Shown: positions 21,387 to 29,543 of the stretch, one piece after another
Position numbering within the stretch: position 1 is the stretch's first letter
How the letters are laid out: each line of letters opens with the position of its first letter
Assembly (NCBI GenBank): GCA_964449115.1
Contig: CAYUXW010000016.1
Coordinates: 1-37,106 of the forward strand
Length of the DNA: 37,106 nucleotides
Direction of reading: 5' to 3'
Origin: UBA1783 sp964449115
GTDB lineage: Bacteria > Bacillota_I > Bacilli_A > Erysipelotrichales > Erysipelotrichaceae
Made by a program: the position numbers and the translations under genes
Notes under the pieces: generated by a model
Database searches by the model: none
The model's input: only the letters and a program-made list of their open reading frames with translations
Told to the model about the DNA's origin: nothing

Positions 21387-22074
21387 AATTAAACAACCGC
21401 TGAAACTTAGACACGAGTTAAAACACAATATCAATCAACAGGATGATCTAGTCATTACATCAAGACTTAGAAAACTGTTTGATCATGACCCTAATGCTGG
21501 CTCACACGGATCTTATCGTGTGAGCAGCTTGTATTTTGATACCCCATATGACAGAGCGCTGAGACAAAAGATTGATGGTTTAAATCTTCGGGAAAAATTC
21601 CGCCTACGTTATTATGGTGAAGATACTTCATTTATCCGTTTGGAAAAAAAGTTTAAAATCAATGGAATGTGTGGCAAACACAGTGTTAAAGTAACAGAAC
21701 AGCAGGTTAGAAAAATTCTTAATGGTGACATTGAGTTTTTACTTCATAGTGAGCATCCTTTGCTTATAGAACTGTATAGCAAAATGAAAGGCCAACTTCT
21801 AGAACCTAAAACTGTTGTGACTTATGATCGTGAAGCATTTATCTATGAACCAGGGAATGTTCGAGTTACCATTGATCGTAACCTTCGTTCAGGGCTAGGT
21901 AGCACAAACTTCTTAAATCATAAACTCTTCCACGCTCCAGTTAGTGAAGGCTTAGCTGTTTTAGAAGTTAAATATGATGAATTTTTACCGGAAGTTGTAA
22001 CTATGGCTGTACAACTACCGAACCGACAGGCTTCTTCTTATTCCAAATATGCTGTCTGTCGAAAATATGACTAG
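21367..22074 (+). CDS. VTC-domain (polyphosphate polymerase-like) protein
   Basis: A 235-residue VTC-domain protein. VTC domains form a basic tunnel that makes polyphosphate from ATP in yeast; bacterial versions are annotated as polyphosphate polymerase domain proteins. Visible features are RHELKHNIN at the start, SSLYFDTPYD, KFRLRYYG, IRLEKKFKING, TVVTYDREAF, TIDRNLRSG and AVLEVKYDEFLP, matching the family order of basic and acidic tunnel residues. ATG 21367 lies 20 bases inside the lipoprotein gene; the open frame extends further upstream only through the repeat in a shifted frame. DUF4956 and CotH follow, a grouping seen in many gut bacteria. Confidence 0.88.
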   Translation: MTATTTKIKQPLKLRHELKHNINQQDDLVITSRLRKLFDHDPNAGSHGSYRVSSLYFDTPYDRALRQKIDGLNLREKFRLRYYGEDTSFIRLEKKFKINGMCGKHSVKVTEQQVRKILNGDIEFLLHSEHPLLIELYSKMKGQLLEPKTVVTYDREAFIYEPGNVRVTIDRNLRSGLGSTNFLNHKLFHAPVSEGLAVLEVKYDEFLPEVVTMAVQLPNRQASSYSKYAVCRKYD

Positions 22075-22089
22075 AAGGGAGAATTATTT

Positions 22090-22773
22090 ATGATTATGCC
22101 TTTATCTTTTCAAGATATCTTTAAATCAAGTTTCTTAGAAAATGTTACATCAATATCTATTTTAGATATGGTCCTTGCTTTAGGACTATCTTTTGCGGTT
22201 GGACTGTTCATTTTCTATGTCTACAAAAAGACCTATGCTGGTGTTATGTATTCTGCCAGTTTTGGAGTGACTCTTATTGCTTTATGCATGGTTACAGCTC
22301 TGGTCATTTTAGCGGTAACAAGCAATGTCGTCCTTTCACTAGGCATGGTTGGTGCTCTTTCAATTGTTCGTTTCAGAACCGCAATCAAAGAACCTTCAGA
22401 CATTGTATTTCTGTTTTGGTCTATTGCTGTTGGCATTGTTTTAGCAGCCGGCTTTATTCCTTTGGCGGTAATAGGAAGCTTGTTTATCGGATTAATTCTA
22501 TTGCTTTTTTCTCAATACAAAGGCTTTGAACAACCTTATATTTTAGTACTTCACGTTGTTGATTCTACTGTTGAAAAATTTGCCCACAGTTTCATTTTAT
22601 CCAAAGTAAAGAAAATGACCTTAAAAAGTAAAAGTGTTGCTTCAGGATGTATTGAACTGAATTATGAAGTTCGTTTAAAAGATGCTGATACCGATTTCAT
22701 CAATGAACTGGCTGAAATATCTGGCGTTAACCATACTGTTATGGTTTCCTATAATGGCGATTATATGAATTAA
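22090..22773 (+). CDS. DUF4956 membrane protein
   Basis: A 227-residue membrane protein with four helices in the first 150 residues and a soluble C-terminal domain of about 75 residues. The signature SLGMVGALSIVRFRTAIKEP is the most conserved DUF4956 segment. The family function is unknown. Its constant company of VTC and CotH proteins suggests that it moves or anchors the polyphosphate product, or gives the VTC enzyme a membrane base. It starts 15 bases after the VTC gene and ends 4 bases before cotH. Confidence 0.92.
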   Translation: MIMPLSFQDIFKSSFLENVTSISILDMVLALGLSFAVGLFIFYVYKKTYAGVMYSASFGVTLIALCMVTALVILAVTSNVVLSLGMVGALSIVRFRTAIKEPSDIVFLFWSIAVGIVLAAGFIPLAVIGSLFIGLILLLFSQYKGFEQPYILVLHVVDSTVEKFAHSFILSKVKKMTLKSKSVASGCIELNYEVRLKDADTDFINELAEISGVNHTVMVSYNGDYMN

Positions 22774-22777
22774 AATC

Positions 22778-24172
22778 ATGTTAAAACATAAATTAATTGA
22801 TAAAATTTGTATCTCAGTGATGGCTTTGGCTCTAATAATCACAATCCTGTTTATGAACGGAGAATCTTTAGGGCTTATACCATCTTCTTCTGCCCCAGGA
22901 TATGTATCACGTCTTTTTGATAAAAGCAGGGTCCATACCATTGATATTTTCATTGATGACTGGGACGCTTTTTTAGCAACGGCGACAGAAGAAAAATATT
23001 CCCCTTGTACTATCGTCATCGATGGAGAAAAATATACCAATGTTGGATTGCGTGCCAAGGGGAACAACTCCCTTCGACTGATCAATAAATATGGTTTAGA
23101 TCGCTATAGTTTAAAAATAGAATTTGACCACTATACTTACAAAACCTATCACGGACTTGACAAATTTTCATTAGATACCTCCTTTCAAGATAATAGCTAT
23201 ATGAAAACCTGGATTACCTTTGATATGATGGAGCATATGGAGGTTCCTACTCCGCTATGCAGCTATACCTGGGTGCGTGTCAATGGGCAAGACTGGGGAC
23301 TATTTCTAGCAATTGAAGAACCCGAAAAAGGTTTTGCCAGACGAAATTTTGGCACTAACCATGGACAGCTTTATAAACCTGACTATAAATCTCTAAAAGC
23401 TGAAAACGCTGATGTGCATTTACGATATACTGATGACAATTTTGACAGTTATGACAATATCTTTCGCAAAGCAAAATTTAAAATCACTGACGCTGATAAA
23501 AGAAGAGTCATTGAAGCATTAAAGATTTTAGCTACTGGTGAGAATTTGGAAACCGCCATCAATGTAGATGAAGTGCTTCGTTATTTTACAGCCCAGGTAT
23601 TTGTCGTTAATATGGATAGTTACCTTGGCAAAACAGGACATAACTATTTCCTCTATGAAAAAGATGGAATATTAAGTATTATTCCTTGGGACTATAATCT
23701 GGCTTTTGCCACCTATTCATTAGGTATGCCAAATCCAATAAATGATTCTACCCTCTATGTCAACTATCCGATAAACACTCCAGCCAGTGGAGAAATAATG
23801 CTTAAGCGTCCTTTGTACCACAATCTGATGAAAAACAGAGAATATTATGATCAATACCATGCCTACTTTAATTATTTAATCGAAAGTTATTTCGAAAGTG
23901 GCTATTTTGAAGAGCTTGTTGCTGAAACTTTAGAAATGATTGCACCATATGTGCAAAAAGATCCGACTGCCTTTTGTTCTTATGAAGACTTTCTATTAGC
24001 AGTAGACACGATAAAAAGATTCTGTCTGTTAAGAGCTCAAAGTGTGCGTGGGCAATTAGATGGAACGATACCATCAACTATTGCGGGACAGAAAAAAGAC
24101 AAAAGCAGTTTAATTGATGCCTCTTCTATCTGGCTTCCAGATATGGGAGAAATTGCTGATTTAAAAGATTAA
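22778..24172 (+). CDS. CotH-family secreted protein kinase
   Basis: A 464-residue CotH-like protein. One N-terminal membrane helix (about 10-27) places the rest outside the cell. Kinase-fold motifs are visible: GLRAKGNNS (90-98), a segment ending in VRVNGQDWGLFLAIEE (166-181), NMDSYLGKTGHNY (278-290) with a probable catalytic D280, and IPWDYNLAF (302-310) with the metal-binding D305. Bacillus CotH phosphorylates serines in repeat-rich spore coat proteins. The acidic Ser/Thr-Asp-Tyr repeats of the upstream lipoprotein and RsgI are therefore candidate substrates. It is the last gene of the operon; its ribosome site is weak, so coupling to DUF4956 is likely. Confidence 0.9.
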   Translation: MLKHKLIDKICISVMALALIITILFMNGESLGLIPSSSAPGYVSRLFDKSRVHTIDIFIDDWDAFLATATEEKYSPCTIVIDGEKYTNVGLRAKGNNSLRLINKYGLDRYSLKIEFDHYTYKTYHGLDKFSLDTSFQDNSYMKTWITFDMMEHMEVPTPLCSYTWVRVNGQDWGLFLAIEEPEKGFARRNFGTNHGQLYKPDYKSLKAENADVHLRYTDDNFDSYDNIFRKAKFKITDADKRRVIEALKILATGENLETAINVDEVLRYFTAQVFVVNMDSYLGKTGHNYFLYEKDGILSIIPWDYNLAFATYSLGMPNPINDSTLYVNYPINTPASGEIMLKRPLYHNLMKNREYYDQYHAYFNYLIESYFESGYFEELVAETLEMIAPYVQKDPTAFCSYEDFLLAVDTIKRFCLLRAQSVRGQLDGTIPSTIAGQKKDKSSLIDASSIWLPDMGEIADLKD

Positions 24173-24206
24173 AAGCCGTTTTTATAAAAAATAACGGTTT
24201 TTTCTT
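24171..24206 (+). terminator. terminator of the SigI-controlled operon
   Basis: CCGTT (24176-24180) pairs with AACGG (24193-24197), flanked by an A run and a long T tract, directly after the cotH stop. Confidence 0.75.
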
Positions 24207-24315
24207 TTTCAAGAGATAAATTCCCTTATATTTAAATAACGACAATTTAATAAAAGGAATTTTTATAAAATAAATGCTAAAAAACTATTATTTCACAATT
24301 AAATGGTTTCTAATC

Positions 24316-24354
24316 TTTACTAAAAGTGAAAAATAACTTACAATTCAGTTGTAA
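24316..24354 (+). promoter_or_regulatory. pfp promoter with TTACAA-N5-TTGTAA palindrome
   Basis: TTTACT (24316-24321) and TACAAT (24339-24344) are 17 bases apart. The palindrome TTACAATTCAGTTGTAA (24338-24354) covers the -10 and the start site. The galE leader carries the same TTACAA-N5-TTGTAA core at 5390-5406, so a shared regulator is possible. Confidence 0.5.
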
Positions 24355-24370
24355 CTAAAAGGAGGACAAT

Positions 24371-26029
24371 ATGAAAATATCATCATTACAAAAAGCTAGA
24401 TATCAGTACACTCCAAAACTTCCAGCAATGTTAAGAGGCGGTATCGCTAACATTTCTGTTAAGGAAGGTGTAGAAACCCAAAGTGTAGCTGATCAAGAAA
24501 AAGTTAAAGCTCTTTTCCCAAACACTTATGGAAAAAGAGAAATTACATTCCAAAAAGGAGAAAACACTTCTGTCAGCAAAGTTCAGAAGGTAGCTGTTAT
24601 TTTATCTGGTGGTCAGGCACCAGGAGGACACAATGTAATTTGTGGCCTGTATGATGCCTTAAAAGCTACCAATCCAGAAAACCAGTTATATGGTTTTAAA
24701 AAGGGACCTATCGGACTACTTAAAGATGACTTCATTATACTAGAGGATGATTATGTTGATAAATTCAGAAATACTGGTGGGTTTGACATTATAGGTTCTG
24801 GCAGAGATAAACTTGAAACAGTTGAACAGTTTGAAACAGTAGCTGCTGTCTGTAAGAAAAACGGTGTTAATGCTATCGTAATCATCGGTGGAGATGACTC
24901 TAATACCAATGCTGCCGTACTGGCTGAATACTTTGCCTCAAAAGATTATGGTATTCAAGTAATTGGCTGTCCAAAAACTATCGACGGCGACTTAAAAAAT
25001 GAAGATATTGAATGTTCATTCGGATTTGACACAGCAACCAAAACCTATAGTGAGCTTATTGGCAATATTGCCAGAGATGCAAATTCTGCTAAAAAATACT
25101 GGCACTTCATTAAAGTTATGGGGCGCTCTGCTTCTCACGTTGCTTTAGAATGTGCTTTAAAAACTCAACCAAATATCTGTTTAATTTCAGAGGAAATTGC
25201 AGCTAAAGAAATGTCAATGGCTGAAATCACTGATTATATTGCTGATGCAGTAGCAGCACGTGCAGCTAATGGCAATAACTTCGGTATCGCAGTAATTCCA
25301 GAAGGCGTTGTTGAATTTATTCCTGAATTCTCAGTACTGATTGGTGAAATAAATGAAATGCTAGCTGGCAGTAAAGCAGATGAATTCAATGCTTTACCTA
25401 CCTGGGAAGATAAATATCATCTGATTGAAAAAGGATTAACAGAACATTCTTTAGAAGTATTTGATATGTTGCCTTTAAATATCCAGCAACAATTATTTAT
25501 GGATAGAGACCCTCATGGAAACGTTCAGGTTTCATTAATTGAATCTGAAAAATTATTCAGTTCACTAGTAAAAGCTAATCTGGCTAAAAGAAAAGCAAAT
25601 GGCACATACAATGGTAAGTTCAGTGCTCTTCATCACTTCTTCGGTTATGAAGGAAGATGTGCTTTCCCATCTAATTTCGATGCTGACTATTGTTATTCAT
25701 TAGGATACAATGCCTTCATGCTCATCCAATATGGCTACAATGGTTACCTGTCAAAAGTAGCTAACCTTTCTAAACCAGCTGAACAATGGATTGCTGGTGG
25801 TATGCCAATCACCAAGATGATGAACATTGAAAGAAGACATGGTGAAGACAAACCTGTTATTAGAAAAGCCTTAGTTGAATTAGATGGAAATCCATTTAAG
25901 TACTTCGTTGCCAATAGAGAAAAATGGGCAATTGAAACAGCGTTTGTTTACCCTGGAGCTATTCAATATTATGGCCCAGCTGATGTATGTGATATCACAA
26001 CTGAAACATTAGCTTTAGAAAAACAATAA
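24371..26029 (+). CDS. pfp: pyrophosphate-dependent 6-phosphofructokinase (long form)
   Basis: A 552-residue PPi-dependent phosphofructokinase that reversibly makes fructose 1,6-bisphosphate from fructose 6-phosphate and PPi. GGQAPGGHN (80-88) is the phosphate-binding loop, IIGGDDSNTN (171-180) has the second Asp that marks PPi in place of ATP use, and PKTIDGD (201-207) holds the catalytic Asp and the Lys typical of PPi enzymes. The length matches the long group found in plant beta subunits and spirochaetes. It has an AAAGGAGG site and stands alone between terminators. In an anaerobe it saves ATP in glycolysis. Confidence 0.95.
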   Translation: MKISSLQKARYQYTPKLPAMLRGGIANISVKEGVETQSVADQEKVKALFPNTYGKREITFQKGENTSVSKVQKVAVILSGGQAPGGHNVICGLYDALKATNPENQLYGFKKGPIGLLKDDFIILEDDYVDKFRNTGGFDIIGSGRDKLETVEQFETVAAVCKKNGVNAIVIIGGDDSNTNAAVLAEYFASKDYGIQVIGCPKTIDGDLKNEDIECSFGFDTATKTYSELIGNIARDANSAKKYWHFIKVMGRSASHVALECALKTQPNICLISEEIAAKEMSMAEITDYIADAVAARAANGNNFGIAVIPEGVVEFIPEFSVLIGEINEMLAGSKADEFNALPTWEDKYHLIEKGLTEHSLEVFDMLPLNIQQQLFMDRDPHGNVQVSLIESEKLFSSLVKANLAKRKANGTYNGKFSALHHFFGYEGRCAFPSNFDADYCYSLGYNAFMLIQYGYNGYLSKVANLSKPAEQWIAGGMPITKMMNIERRHGEDKPVIRKALVELDGNPFKYFVANREKWAIETAFVYPGAIQYYGPADVCDITTETLALEKQ

Positions 26030-26038
26030 AATGAATTT

Positions 26039-26067
26039 GCATGCATTAAAAATGCCTGCTTTTTTTA
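26039..26067 (+). terminator. terminator of pfp
   Basis: GCATGCAT (26039-26046) pairs with ATGCCTGC (26052-26059) with one mismatch around a TAAAA loop, followed by seven T. The rest of the gap to 26271 is AT-rich with no gene seen. Confidence 0.75.
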
Positions 26068-26270
26068 TTGTCTAAAGTACATTAATTCATATTTTTTCAC
26101 AAGTTCATAGAAAAATATCTCCTTAATTATGTCAGTGCTATAATATTTATATCAATAATTCTTAGTTTCAAAACAGACCAGTATTTGTTTTTCAAAAACT
26201 ATTCATAATGACTTTTTAATAAATTGTTCTGTTTAATTTTTTTAGGTTCTATAAAGGAGAGTAAATAAAA

Positions 26271-27143
26271 ATGAAAAAACTTTTGATTCTATTTTTGACC
26301 GTTGTATTTATGCTATCTATCTCAGCATGTGGTGAAAAAAACAATAATGATAACACTGATAAAAATGGCGAAGAAGACAATGACAATAGCCCTTTTACTA
26401 AGATTGTCGTTGCCGATAATGAAAACTGCTCAATTATAATAACAGGCATTGATTCCGACAACAGCTCAGGATTTACCGTACAAGTTGAGCTTAAAAACAA
26501 ATCAAGCGATAAAAGCTACATGGTGTCAATTGAAGACTCATCTATTAATGGCATTGATTGTTTAACCGATTTTGCACTTCAAATTGATGCGGGGAAAAAA
26601 TATAATGCTGATATTATACTTTTAAGTAACCCATTAAAAGACAATGGTGTAGGTGATTTTACCGATATTGAGTTAACTTTCTTTGTTTTTGATTTAGGTA
26701 ACTGGGATGCTGGCGCCGTTGTTTTAGAAACTGTCCATATCTATCCTTATGGCGAAGACAAAGCAAGCAAATATATCAGAGAAACACAACCATCTGATAA
26801 TGTCATCATTGACAATGAATATGTAAAAGTAATTGTCATCGGCTATAATCCTAAAGGAAAGAATGGATATACTGTTAACCTTTTTCTATTAAATAAAACC
26901 GCTAGTGTCGCAATGTTTTCTGTTGCTGAGGCATTAGTAAATGGACACAATATAAATCCTTATTACACAGCCTATGTTTCTGCTAATGGGTGTGCCTTTA
27001 GCTCAATTGTTTGGCCTGACAACATATTGAAAGAAAAAGGTATTACCGACATCGAGGAAATTAAGCTATTATTGGCCGCAAACACTTACGAAAATTGGCA
27101 GGGAGACTATTACTTCAAAGAAACCTTCACTTTAAATCCATAA
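26271..27143 (+). CDS. lipoprotein with two tandem Ig-like repeats (paralogue 1)
   Basis: A 290-residue lipoprotein: basic N-terminus, hydrophobic core and a lipobox ending at Cys20 (SISAC), then an Asn/Asp-rich linker. The mature part is an internal duplication. The first half has VVADNENCSIIITGIDS, GFTVQVELKN and DFTDIELTFFVFD; the second half has VIIDNEYVKVIVIGYNP, GYTVNLFLLN and DIEEIKLLLAA. Each half is about 115 residues and likely a beta-sandwich. No family name or function can be given. A close paralogue follows at 27417 with its own leader, showing gene duplication. The ribosome site AAAGGAG fits ATG 26271. Confidence 0.85.
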   Translation: MKKLLILFLTVVFMLSISACGEKNNNDNTDKNGEEDNDNSPFTKIVVADNENCSIIITGIDSDNSSGFTVQVELKNKSSDKSYMVSIEDSSINGIDCLTDFALQIDAGKKYNADIILLSNPLKDNGVGDFTDIELTFFVFDLGNWDAGAVVLETVHIYPYGEDKASKYIRETQPSDNVIIDNEYVKVIVIGYNPKGKNGYTVNLFLLNKTASVAMFSVAEALVNGHNINPYYTAYVSANGCAFSSIVWPDNILKEKGITDIEEIKLLLAANTYENWQGDYYFKETFTLNP

Positions 27144-27218
27144 AATATAAATTATCTGTTTAAATATAGAACTTTACCAGATACATTATTTATCAATTTT
27201 AAACATTAAAAATATATT

Positions 27219-27260
27219 AAAACCTTGTTCTTATTACTATGCAGACAAGGTTTTAGTTTG
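27219..27260 (+). terminator. terminator between the lipoprotein paralogues
   Basis: AAAACCTTGT (27219-27228) pairs with ACAAGGTTTT (27245-27254), then AGTTT. The loop is 16 bases. The rest of this 273-base gap is AT-rich; a TATAAT-like stretch near 27330 may be the promoter of the second lipoprotein. Confidence 0.65.
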
Positions 27261-27416
27261 ACTTTCACTTCATCTTTTTTATAAAATCAGTCACTTATGA
27301 TTAAAAATAAAAAAATCAGTATACAAATGATATAATAATTATAATAAAAAATTTTAAAAGTTGAAAAAGATACCATTTTTTAAATTTGCATTTATGATTA
27401 TTAGGAGGACACAAAA

Positions 27417-28283
27417 ATGAAAAAGATTACCATCTTGACTATCGCTTTGATGATGACACTTTCACTTTTAGCTTGTGGTAAAAAAACAATTCCAGATGAT
27501 AATGGAAACGTAAATCAGAACAATGAAATTGGTTTTACAGTATTTGGCGCAATTGAAAATGAAAACTGCCTTATCAGGATTATAAAAGTTGACCTTGAAA
27601 ACAAAAATGGACTTACTATAAAAATAGAATGCGAAAATAAGTCGCAGGATAAAAACTATATTTTTTCAATAGCAAGTTCAGCTGTTAACGGCATTCAATA
27701 TTATCCCTATACTTATTTGGAAGTTGCTTCTGGACAAACATTAGATATGGATGTTTTTTTCCCAACTAAAGCATTTGCTGGCTATGAGATTGATAATTAT
27801 ACTGATATTGAAATAACTTTCTTTGTTTATGATAGTAGTGACTTGAATTATAAACCTATAGTTTATGAAACTATTCATATCTATCCTTATGGCGAAGACA
27901 AAGCTGTAAAGTATGTTAGAGAACCGCAGGCTGATGACAATGTAATTATTGATAATGAATATGCTACAGTAATTGTTACAGGCTATAATCCTGATGGAAA
28001 AAATGGTTACACTGTCAATCTATTTTTAATAAATAAAACTGACGATACATTGATGTACTCTGTTGAAGAATTATATATTAATGGATATGAGATTGCTTTC
28101 TTTTATGCAGATTCTGTATATGGTGGAAACTGTTATATTAGTTTCATGTCTATTATTACAGAACTGCTGGAAGAAAAAAACATTACTGAAGTTGAAACTC
28201 TTAAAATCAGGTTTAGAATATTTAATATCGATAATCAAAATGGTATCGATTATTCAAATGATGTCATCGTTTTAAAACCATAA
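27417..28283 (+). CDS. lipoprotein with two tandem Ig-like repeats (paralogue 2)
   Basis: A 288-residue paralogue of the preceding lipoprotein. The lipobox ends at Cys20 (LLAC). The same two-repeat design is kept (ENENCLIRIIKVDLE and IIDNEYATVIVTGYNP), and the centre is almost identical between the two proteins (HIYPYGEDKA, and DNVIIDNEY). The first halves differ more than the hinge, so they have drifted apart in the surface-exposed part. AGGAGG precedes ATG 27417. No function can be named; a surface-bound binding role is an inference only. Confidence 0.85.
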   Translation: MKKITILTIALMMTLSLLACGKKTIPDDNGNVNQNNEIGFTVFGAIENENCLIRIIKVDLENKNGLTIKIECENKSQDKNYIFSIASSAVNGIQYYPYTYLEVASGQTLDMDVFFPTKAFAGYEIDNYTDIEITFFVYDSSDLNYKPIVYETIHIYPYGEDKAVKYVREPQADDNVIIDNEYATVIVTGYNPDGKNGYTVNLFLINKTDDTLMYSVEELYINGYEIAFFYADSVYGGNCYISFMSIITELLEEKNITEVETLKIRFRIFNIDNQNGIDYSNDVIVLKP

Positions 28284-28311
28284 AATCAGCACTATTAACA
28301 AATTCTAGCTT

Positions 28312-28348
28312 AAAAAGATTTATCAAACTATAGAGATAGATCTTTTTT
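28312..28348 (+). terminator. terminator after lipoprotein 2
   Basis: AAAAAGAT (28312-28319) pairs with ATCTTTTT (28340-28347), with a further partial TTATC/GATA pairing inside and T-rich sequence after it. Confidence 0.6.
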
Positions 28349-28455
28349 ATTTATTTTTTTAGTCAAAAAATAAACCTCCACCGAAAGGCCAAAAGTTAAT
28401 AGTTATGAAAAATATCTTTTTTTATATTATACTTATTATTAAGGAAGGGCTAATT

Positions 28456-29070
28456 ATGAAAAAAGAAAAATACAAAGACTTTACTGAATTAAAAAATAAA
28501 AGCTATTTACGTTTTTTCTCTATAGTATATCTGGTTTTAATTATTATAATAGCAACCTTATTCTTTACAGATTTAAATCGAATGAGACACAATCAACCTG
28601 TTGTCTTCAGCACTTGGGGTTTTTCTTATTCGCCACCTATTGATATTGAAGAAGCTTTGATTGAAATGTCTATAATAGATTATTTAATGGCTAAAGGAGA
28701 TCGACAATTTAAACGTCATGACAATGAAAAAGCCTTTGCCAGTATAAGAATTTATTTATTGGAAGAAAAAAAGGATGGTGTCTTTTATGTCTATACCTGG
28801 GCTTTGGAAGGAAAGTACTTCTTAGAAAATGGTGAAATCATTAAAGATAGCGAATCATCATATCCTTATGCTTTTGTAGTAAAAGAAATGGATGGTGAAT
28901 ATGTTATTGTAGAAGCCAAAGTACCAAGAGATGGAGAATACTACCAAGATGATATGAAAAATCTTTTCCCAAGAACAGTTCGAAAAAAGATGGAAAAAGT
29001 ATATGAAGATGGAACTATTGAAAAATTAAACCTTGATATCCAACAGCAATTAAAACTATATTTTCATTAG
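28456..29070 (+). CDS. membrane-anchored protein, unrecognised
   Basis: I use ATG 28456 (204 residues) because AAGGAAGGG is 5-8 bases upstream; the in-frame ATG 28405 has no ribosome site. One membrane helix at about residues 20-38 (SIVYLVLIIIIATLFF) follows a charged N-terminus, so the main part (about 40-204) is probably outside the cell. The soluble part contains aromatic beta-rich stretches (IRIYLLEEKKDGVFYVYTW and YPYAFVVKEMDGEYVIVEA). No family is recognised. It follows the two lipoproteins but has its own spacing and terminator. Confidence 0.7.
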   Translation: MKKEKYKDFTELKNKSYLRFFSIVYLVLIIIIATLFFTDLNRMRHNQPVVFSTWGFSYSPPIDIEEALIEMSIIDYLMAKGDRQFKRHDNEKAFASIRIYLLEEKKDGVFYVYTWALEGKYFLENGEIIKDSESSYPYAFVVKEMDGEYVIVEAKVPRDGEYYQDDMKNLFPRTVRKKMEKVYEDGTIEKLNLDIQQQLKLYFH

Positions 29071-29094
29071 AACGATTTCATAAATAAACATATC

Positions 29095-29121
29095 AAAAGC
29101 TCATTATTAGTGAGCTTTTTT
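29095..29121 (+). terminator. rho-independent terminator
   Basis: AAAAGCTCA (29095-29103) pairs with TGAGCTTTT (29111-29119), followed by more T. It ends the transcript of the 28456 gene. Confidence 0.88.
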
Positions 29122-29137
29122 AATATATTTCAACCAT

Positions 29138-29521
29138 TTACTCTGGCGTATATGTTTCTACCACAAATATAAAATAAAAAATATGAAATATTCATACAAC
29201 CGCAAGAATGGCGCAAGGAACATAAAGGTTTTTTCGTATCATCATAAAGAAACCAAACCCCATCAAAAAAGTAACTGTAGTTATTAATTTTAATTTCGTA
29301 TATTTTGTCATTCCATGACCTTTTATGTATGATTCCAGATTATTTTTATATAGTTTTGTGGTAATAAACCAATTGTATAATTTTTCAGAACTTCTACCAA
29401 AAGCATAAGCGGCAAGTAACAAAAATGGGAAACAGGGAAGCAGTGGCACAGCTGCACCGATAGCACCCAAAACAAGCCCTATATAGCCAAGTATAATCCA
29501 AAATTGTCTTTTAACTTTCAT
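29138..29521 (-). pseudogene. YbaN/DUF454 membrane protein with an in-frame TGA near the end
   Basis: The frame from ATG 29521 gives 109 residues of a DUF454 (YbaN) inner-membrane protein: IILGYIGLVLGAIGAAVPLLP, LLLAAYAFGRSSEKLYNW and KTKLYKNNLESYIKGHGMT-like family segments. It stops at TGA 29192-29194 inside the last membrane helix. The same frame then continues as IFHIFYFIFVVETY to TAA at 29138, exactly the aromatic end expected for the family, where a Trp usually sits at the stop position. A single TGG to TGA change explains this. The shortened protein may still insert into the membrane. Confidence 0.75.
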
Positions 29522-29543
29522 TTTCTATCTCCAATCTTTTTTA

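Noticed and set aside
21118..21434. Long minus-strand open frames across the DY repeats
   Set aside because: They are produced by the repeat codons being free of stops on both strands; the composition is low-complexity and no start signals exist.
22675..23085. 136-residue minus-strand frame over DUF4956 and cotH
   Set aside because: It is antisense to two well-supported genes and has no recognisable motif.
28405..28455. Upstream start for the membrane protein at 28456
   Set aside because: ATG 28405 has no ribosome site, while ATG 28456 has a good one.
29192..29194. TGA read as tryptophan (alternative genetic code)
   Set aside because: Other intact genes here, such as feoB1, sigI and the LytTR gene, end normally in TGA, so a local nonsense change is simpler.
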